From Pseudaeromonas sharmana (lineage in GTDB: Bacteria; Pseudomonadota; Gammaproteobacteria; Enterobacterales; Aeromonadaceae), in the NCBI RefSeq assembly GCF_042649925.1, contig NZ_JBHSAF010000003.1, positions 124,001-188,000 on the forward strand: a DNA stretch of 64,000 nucleotides, read 5' to 3'. A program made the position numbers and the translations under genes. Below, piece after piece: positions 60,142 to 64,000 of this stretch; position 1 is the stretch's first letter; the number at the start of each line of letters is the position of its first letter. The notes beneath the pieces are model-generated. The model ran no database searches. It saw only the letters and a program-made list of their open reading frames with translations, and was not told where the DNA came from.

Positions 60142-60180
60142 AAAAAAACCTCGTGCAGCAAGCTGACGAGGTTTTTTTAT
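60142..60180. terminator. Bidirectional terminator between ubiA and plsB
   Basis: Stem AACCTCGT/ACGAGGTT (60147-60154 with 60166-60173, 11-nt loop) has a T run to the right and an A run to the left (T on the minus strand). Confidence 0.95.
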
Positions 60181-60202
60181 CTCTCCGCCTTCAGGCTGCA
60201 GT

Positions 60203-62632
60203 TCAGCCGAGGTGCTGTATGGTTCGGCGTACCGGATCGGGCAGCAGTGGCAGCAGGCTGCAAAGCAGTGACTCGACTGCAGTCGTGTCGACGGTCAAGG
60301 GGGCGGCATCATCCCCGGTCAACAGGCCTTGATGGCGCAGGGTCTGCAACAAGGTCCGGAAAAGCGACTGATCACTGAACTCGGGGGCGTGAATGCCATG
60401 CAAGGTTGCCAGGCGCATCGCCATCATCTGGCTGTCGGCAGCCAGTTGTTCGCCATCAATGTGCGTGCTGCGCTGCAACAGGCTGAGGGTCAGTGCATAG
60501 CGCTGCAGTGTCTCCTGCACGCTTTGCGCCAACAGCAGCAGGCGTTGCTGTTCTGCCGCGCAGACCCAAAATCCGCCTTCACGTACCTCAATGAGTCCTT
60601 CATGTTGCAAGGCCGTCAGCAGTGCATCCACGGCTTCTGGGAGGGCGTCAATGTCGTTACGCAAGAACAACTCGCGCTGCATCAGCGGATAGATACTCCG
60701 ACACAGGGCGAGCAGGCCGGGGGTGTCGATGCCTTCATTGCGTTCAATCAGTGTCGCCAGTAGTCCGGGCAAGGCAAACAGGTGCAGTATGGTGTTACGG
60801 TAGAAGGTCATCAGGATGGCTTGATAGCGATCGACGCTGATGATCTGGCCGAGCCGGTCTTCGGTCACCTGGAATTTGTTCAGTTCCAGCGCTTGGTCCA
60901 ACAGGGTTTCGGCGGGCAGATCGGGCACAGTACTGAAGCGGCTGTAGGGAACCTGGCGCAGCAATTTGGTGTAGAGGTCAATTTGAGCGACCAGGGCATC
61001 CCGTGGCAGCGCCTGGCGATCGCTGGCCAGCAGGGCAAGGGCGCTCAGCGTCAAGCCGTTGACCGCGGCGGCATCATTGATGCGGGTCATCAAATCCCGT
61101 GCCAGCTGATCAACGGTGTCACCCAGCCAGGTCGGTTTGTGCTGGCCGCTGGGATCCATGTCATTCCGCCACGACGGAACCTGCTGTTGCAGGAATTGGT
61201 GCAGGGTCAGCGGTTCGCCGAAGTTGACGAAGCTGCGGCCGAAATTGCGCAATTTGCCGAGGATCCCGATGACCTGCCAGACATTCTCTTTTTCCTTGCG
61301 GCTGCCTTTGAGCTCCTTGAGGTATGTGTTGACCTCCATGACATGTTCATAGCCGAGGTAGACAGGGACAAATGTCAGCGGACGGCGCACTCCGCGCAGC
61401 TGAGCCTGCAGTGTCATTGCGATCATGCCGGTCTTCGGCTGCAGCAGCCGGCCGGTACGTGAGCGCCCACCTTCGGTGAAATACTCAACGGCATATCCAC
61501 GGGCAAATAGCTCGCTGAGGTATTCGCGGAAGACGGTGCTGTACAGCTTGTCCCCCTTGAAGCTGCGGCGCAGGAAGAAGGCACCACCACGCCGGAACAG
61601 AGGACCCGCTGGCCAAAAGTTAAGGTTGATACCGGCGGCGATATGCGGCGGCATCATGCCCTGGTGGTAGATGACATAGGACAGCAACAGGTAATCCATA
61701 TGGCTGCGGTGGCAGGGCATATAGATGATTTCGTGTCCTTCACGCGCCAGTCGGCGCACCTCTTCTCCCCCGTGTACCGTGATGCCGCGATAGAGCTTGT
61801 TCCACAGCCAGCCGAGAAAATAATCGAGGAAGCGAATCAGACGATACGAGAAGTTGGAGCCCATCTCCTCAAGGTAGGCGAGTGCCCTGCCGCGAATGAC
61901 CTCGGGATCAACCCCTTCGCTGCTGGCTTGTTCACGGATGGCCTGCACTATGTTGTCGTTGCGCAATAACTCGTTGAACAGCGCCTGTCGGTCCGGTAGA
62001 CGCGGGCCTTTAGCCGCCTGACGTTGACGGCTGAAATGGATGCGCGCTACGCGTGCCAGCTTGTGGGCGACCGATTCATCGGTGCCCAGCTCGTTGACCA
62101 GTTGCCGCAATGAGACCGGTAGCGAGAAGCGCACGCGGTTTTCCCGACCATACAGCGCGACAATCAGGGCCTTGTGCAGTGCGCTCGGCGTTTTGGCGGC
62201 CGGCGGCTGCAGGCGATGGCGACGCTCACGACCTGGGGCGCGTTGCCATAACAGCGTGACCGGGACCAGTTGCACATCCAGCTCGGCATCCTGGTGGTGC
62301 AGGGCCAGCCACTCCTGAAAGGTGGACAAATTGGGCCCGTTGCGCCGTTTGATGCCGAATGGCAGCGGGGTTCGGTCGAGACAGACATAGCGCGGATGGG
62401 AGCGGCCTTGCCACAACAATGGTGTGAACGGGCTTGGTAGCCCCAGTTCAACGGCACAGAGTTCCAATGTCAGCAGATCACTGAGCGAGTCGGTGTTCAG
62501 CGCGTAGACAATCGGCCGCGCCGGATCCAGACCGAGTTGGCTGACCGGATCCTCGGGCAGACTGCGATGATTGACGAGCAGACGGATCGGCAGGCGGCAG
62601 AGGGCCCGGACCAGGCGAGAGCCAAACGACAT
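60203..62632 (-). CDS. plsB: Glycerol-3-phosphate acyltransferase PlsB
   Basis: The 809-residue membrane-associated enzyme acylates glycerol-3-phosphate at sn-1 (phospholipid synthesis). The HX4D catalytic motif is in PCHRSHMDYLLLSY, followed by FFLRRSFKGDKLYSTVF, FTEGGRSRTGRLLQPKTGM, and VPVYLGYEHVME (motifs II-IV). Start MSFGSRLVRALCRLPIRLLV. It is divergent from lexA, the recurring plsB-lexA pair of gammaproteobacteria. Confidence 0.97.
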   Translation of the reverse strand: MSFGSRLVRALCRLPIRLLVNHRSLPEDPVSQLGLDPARPIVYALNTDSLSDLLTLELCAVELGLPSPFTPLLWQGRSHPRYVCLDRTPLPFGIKRRNGPNLSTFQEWLALHHQDAELDVQLVPVTLLWQRAPGRERRHRLQPPAAKTPSALHKALIVALYGRENRVRFSLPVSLRQLVNELGTDESVAHKLARVARIHFSRQRQAAKGPRLPDRQALFNELLRNDNIVQAIREQASSEGVDPEVIRGRALAYLEEMGSNFSYRLIRFLDYFLGWLWNKLYRGITVHGGEEVRRLAREGHEIIYMPCHRSHMDYLLLSYVIYHQGMMPPHIAAGINLNFWPAGPLFRRGGAFFLRRSFKGDKLYSTVFREYLSELFARGYAVEYFTEGGRSRTGRLLQPKTGMIAMTLQAQLRGVRRPLTFVPVYLGYEHVMEVNTYLKELKGSRKEKENVWQVIGILGKLRNFGRSFVNFGEPLTLHQFLQQQVPSWRNDMDPSGQHKPTWLGDTVDQLARDLMTRINDAAAVNGLTLSALALLASDRQALPRDALVAQIDLYTKLLRQVPYSRFSTVPDLPAETLLDQALELNKFQVTEDRLGQIISVDRYQAILMTFYRNTILHLFALPGLLATLIERNEGIDTPGLLALCRSIYPLMQRELFLRNDIDALPEAVDALLTALQHEGLIEVREGGFWVCAAEQQRLLLLAQSVQETLQRYALTLSLLQRSTHIDGEQLAADSQMMAMRLATLHGIHAPEFSDQSLFRTLLQTLRHQGLLTGDDAAPLTVDTTAVESLLCSLLPLLPDPVRRTIQHLG

Positions 62633-62728
62633 GATAGGTGGATCCTCAACTGTTGATGCGCTGCTAGCATACCAAAACTGGCCCGACTTGTCGTGCTGGC
62701 GCCGGATGCAATCGTGGTCGTTCAGGGC

Positions 62729-62756
62729 TTGCTTTGCGCAAACGACTGTATATACT
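62729..62756 (+). promoter_or_regulatory. lexA promoter
   Basis: TTGCTT (62729-62734) and TATACT (62751-62756) have a 16-bp spacer. The -10 box lies inside SOS box 1, so LexA would block polymerase binding. Confidence 0.75.
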
Positions 62757-62761
62757 CACAG
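62746..62761 (+). promoter_or_regulatory. SOS box 1 (LexA operator)
   Basis: CTGT-N8-ACAG matches the LexA consensus fully, 30 bp before the lexA start. Confidence 0.94.
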
Positions 62762-62765
62762 TATT

Positions 62766-62781
62766 CTGTATAAATAGACAG
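62766..62781 (+). promoter_or_regulatory. SOS box 2 (LexA operator)
   Basis: A second full CTGT-N8-ACAG lies 4 bp after the first and 9 bp before the ATG. Tandem SOS boxes at lexA are common and give tight autoregulation. Confidence 0.94.
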
Positions 62782-62790
62782 GCCATTGCG

Positions 62791-63417
62791 ATGAAACATC
62801 TGACACCGCGCCAGAACGAGGTCCTTGAGCTGATCAAGGAGTGTATGCAGGAATCCGGCATGCCGCCGACCCGGGCCGAAATTGCCCTGCGCCTTGGTTT
62901 CAAATCGGCCAACGCGGCTGAGGAACATTTGAAGGCACTGGCACGCAAGGGGGTGATCCGCATCATGCCGGGTACCTCGCGCGGTATCCAGCTGTTGCAA
63001 GACGAGGAGGAACCGGTTGAGGAGAGCGGTTTGCCTCTGATCGGTCAGGTGGCCGCAGGTGAGCCGATCCTTGCCAGCGAGCATGTCGAAGCACATTACC
63101 AGGTTGACCCTGCGATGTTTCAGCCCAAAGCCGACTTCCTGTTGCGCGTGCATGGCATGAGCATGAAGAACATCGGTATTCTGGATGGCGACCTGCTGGC
63201 GGTGCACAAGACCGAACAGGTGCGCAATGGTCAGGTGGTTGTCGCCCGGGTGGGCGACGACGAGGTCACGGTGAAGCGTTTTGAACGCAAGGGCCAGCTG
63301 GTTTGGCTGCTGCCAGAAAATGAAGAGCTGGAACCCATTCGCGTCGATCTGGGTGAGCAGTCACTCTCGATTGAGGGTCTGGCGGTTGGCGTGATTCGCA
63401 ACGGTGGCTGGCACTGA
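62791..63417 (+). CDS. lexA: SOS repressor LexA
   Basis: The start at 62791 gives 208 residues. The N-terminal wing HTH is MPPTRAEIALRLGFKSANAA. The self-cleavage site is Ala89-Gly90 in VAAGEP, with catalytic Ser124 (HGMSM) and Lys162 (VTVKRFE). It represses DNA-damage genes until RecA* stimulates cleavage. The ATG at 62734 is in the operator region and is unlikely. A stem-loop at 63429-63450 follows. Confidence 0.98.
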   Translation: MKHLTPRQNEVLELIKECMQESGMPPTRAEIALRLGFKSANAAEEHLKALARKGVIRIMPGTSRGIQLLQDEEEPVEESGLPLIGQVAAGEPILASEHVEAHYQVDPAMFQPKADFLLRVHGMSMKNIGILDGDLLAVHKTEQVRNGQVVVARVGDDEVTVKRFERKGQLVWLLPENEELEPIRVDLGEQSLSIEGLAVGVIRNGGWH

Positions 63418-63438
63418 CCTTCCCCGCCGGTGTCCGCT

Positions 63439-63903
63439 TCAGCGGGCACCGGGAAAGCCCAGCTGACGCCAGCTTTCGTAAACAAAAACGGACACTGCAT
63501 TCGACAGATTCATGCTGCGGCTCTGCGGCAGCATCGGAATACGCAAGCGTTGCTCCGGGGGCAGACTCTCGATTATCTCGTTTGGCAAGCCTCGGGTCTC
63601 CGGGCCAAACAGCAGTATATCCCCAGCGGCAAAACGGGTATCCGATGGATACTGTTGTCCCTTGGTCGTGCAGGCATAGACCCGGCCGTCACCCAGTTCG
63701 GCCAGGCAACTGGCCAGATCCGCATAGCGCCTGACATCGGCAAACTCGTGATAATCGAGGCCGGCGCGACGCACTCGCTTGTCATCCCACGCAAAGCCCA
63801 GCGGTTCAATCAGATGCAGTCGATAGCCGGTATTGGCACACAGGCGGATGATGTTGCCGGTATTTGGCGGAATTTCTGGTTGGAACAACACGATATGCAG
63901 CAT
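63439..63903 (-). CDS. trmL: tRNA (cytidine(34)-2'-O)-methyltransferase TrmL
   Basis: The start at 63903 gives 154 residues beginning MLHIVLFQPEIPPNTGNIIR. The SPOUT motifs are NTGNIIRLCANTGYRLHLIE, LLFGPETRGLP and the knot PMLPQSRSMNLSNAVSVFVYE. It methylates the wobble base of leucine tRNAs. The frame runs on to 63978, but that part lacks similarity. The last 97 bases of the window hold nothing else. Confidence 0.95.
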   Translation of the reverse strand: MLHIVLFQPEIPPNTGNIIRLCANTGYRLHLIEPLGFAWDDKRVRRAGLDYHEFADVRRYADLASCLAELGDGRVYACTTKGQQYPSDTRFAAGDILLFGPETRGLPNEIIESLPPEQRLRIPMLPQSRSMNLSNAVSVFVYESWRQLGFPGAR

Positions 63904-64000
63904 CCTGACCTCGGAACAGCGCAGATGGGACGGCAAGGATACCCAAGCTGACGCGACAGGGGAATCCCGCTCGTGCACGGGGATTGTCCTTGAGACGGCA

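Overview
The window is GC-rich chromosomal DNA from a gammaproteobacterium, most likely an aeromonad (order Aeromonadales). The evidence is LexA next to PlsB, ubiC-ubiA, glpE-glpG, an uninterrupted rph, and the order slmA-dut-coaBC-radC-rpmB-rpmG-mutM-coaD running into an LPS-core (waa) cluster with WaaE and KdkA. The genus is inferred from family content and synteny memory, not from a search. No rRNA, tRNA, prophage, transposase or CRISPR array was seen.

Layout. 1-5000: alternative ribosomal proteins L31B/L36B (left edge cut), thiol peroxidase, a DUF4124 protein, a gamma-carbonic anhydrase, a COG0523 metallochaperone GTPase, Eda, and three tandem paralogous 32-33-residue peptides in a small operon. 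5000-11400: a small GNAT protein, a 520-bp stretch with no confident gene, a 51-residue extremely acidic protein, UspA, FabV, a YhiN flavoprotein, a sensor diguanylate cyclase and a uracil-DNA-glycosylase-fold enzyme. 11400-13300: an AT-rich island with an AfsA-type (butyrolactone-synthase-like) gene followed by a HAD hydrolase. 13300-20600: a YbaY-like lipoprotein, a GST, yigL, pldB, and the group trmH-spoT-rpoZ-gmk. 20600-26700: a mannose PTS region (ManP-like EIIABC, ManA, an AraC regulator, an HPr-like/EIIA fusion and a lone EIIB), with a perfect CRP site upstream of the transporter and a 90-bp tandem repeat at the junction of two convergent genes.

26700-38100: yicC, rph, pyrE, an NAD-dependent epimerase-like protein, a 631-residue envelope protein of unknown function, mscS, slmA, dut, coaBC, radC, rpmB-rpmG and mutM. 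38100-49500: LPS core genes (a polytopic membrane protein, three unassigned GT9 heptosyltransferase-type enzymes, WaaE, KdkA, WaaA, WaaF, a pyruvyltransferase-family protein, HldD) with coaD embedded. 49500-56900: a TetR regulator behind a palindrome, an RbsR/PurR-like LacI regulator, and a complete liv branched-chain amino acid ABC transporter. 56900-64000: glpE-glpG, a FliL-like protein, ubiC-ubiA, plsB, lexA with two SOS boxes, and trmL.

Most of the window is ordinary housekeeping DNA. The least explained elements are the three tandem micropeptides, the AfsA/HAD pair, the 51-residue acidic protein, two candidate non-coding RNAs (about 20693-20845 minus and about 32160-32439 plus), the 90-bp repeat that appears to have separated two overlapping gene ends, and a hairpin covering the ribosome binding site of the metallochaperone gene.
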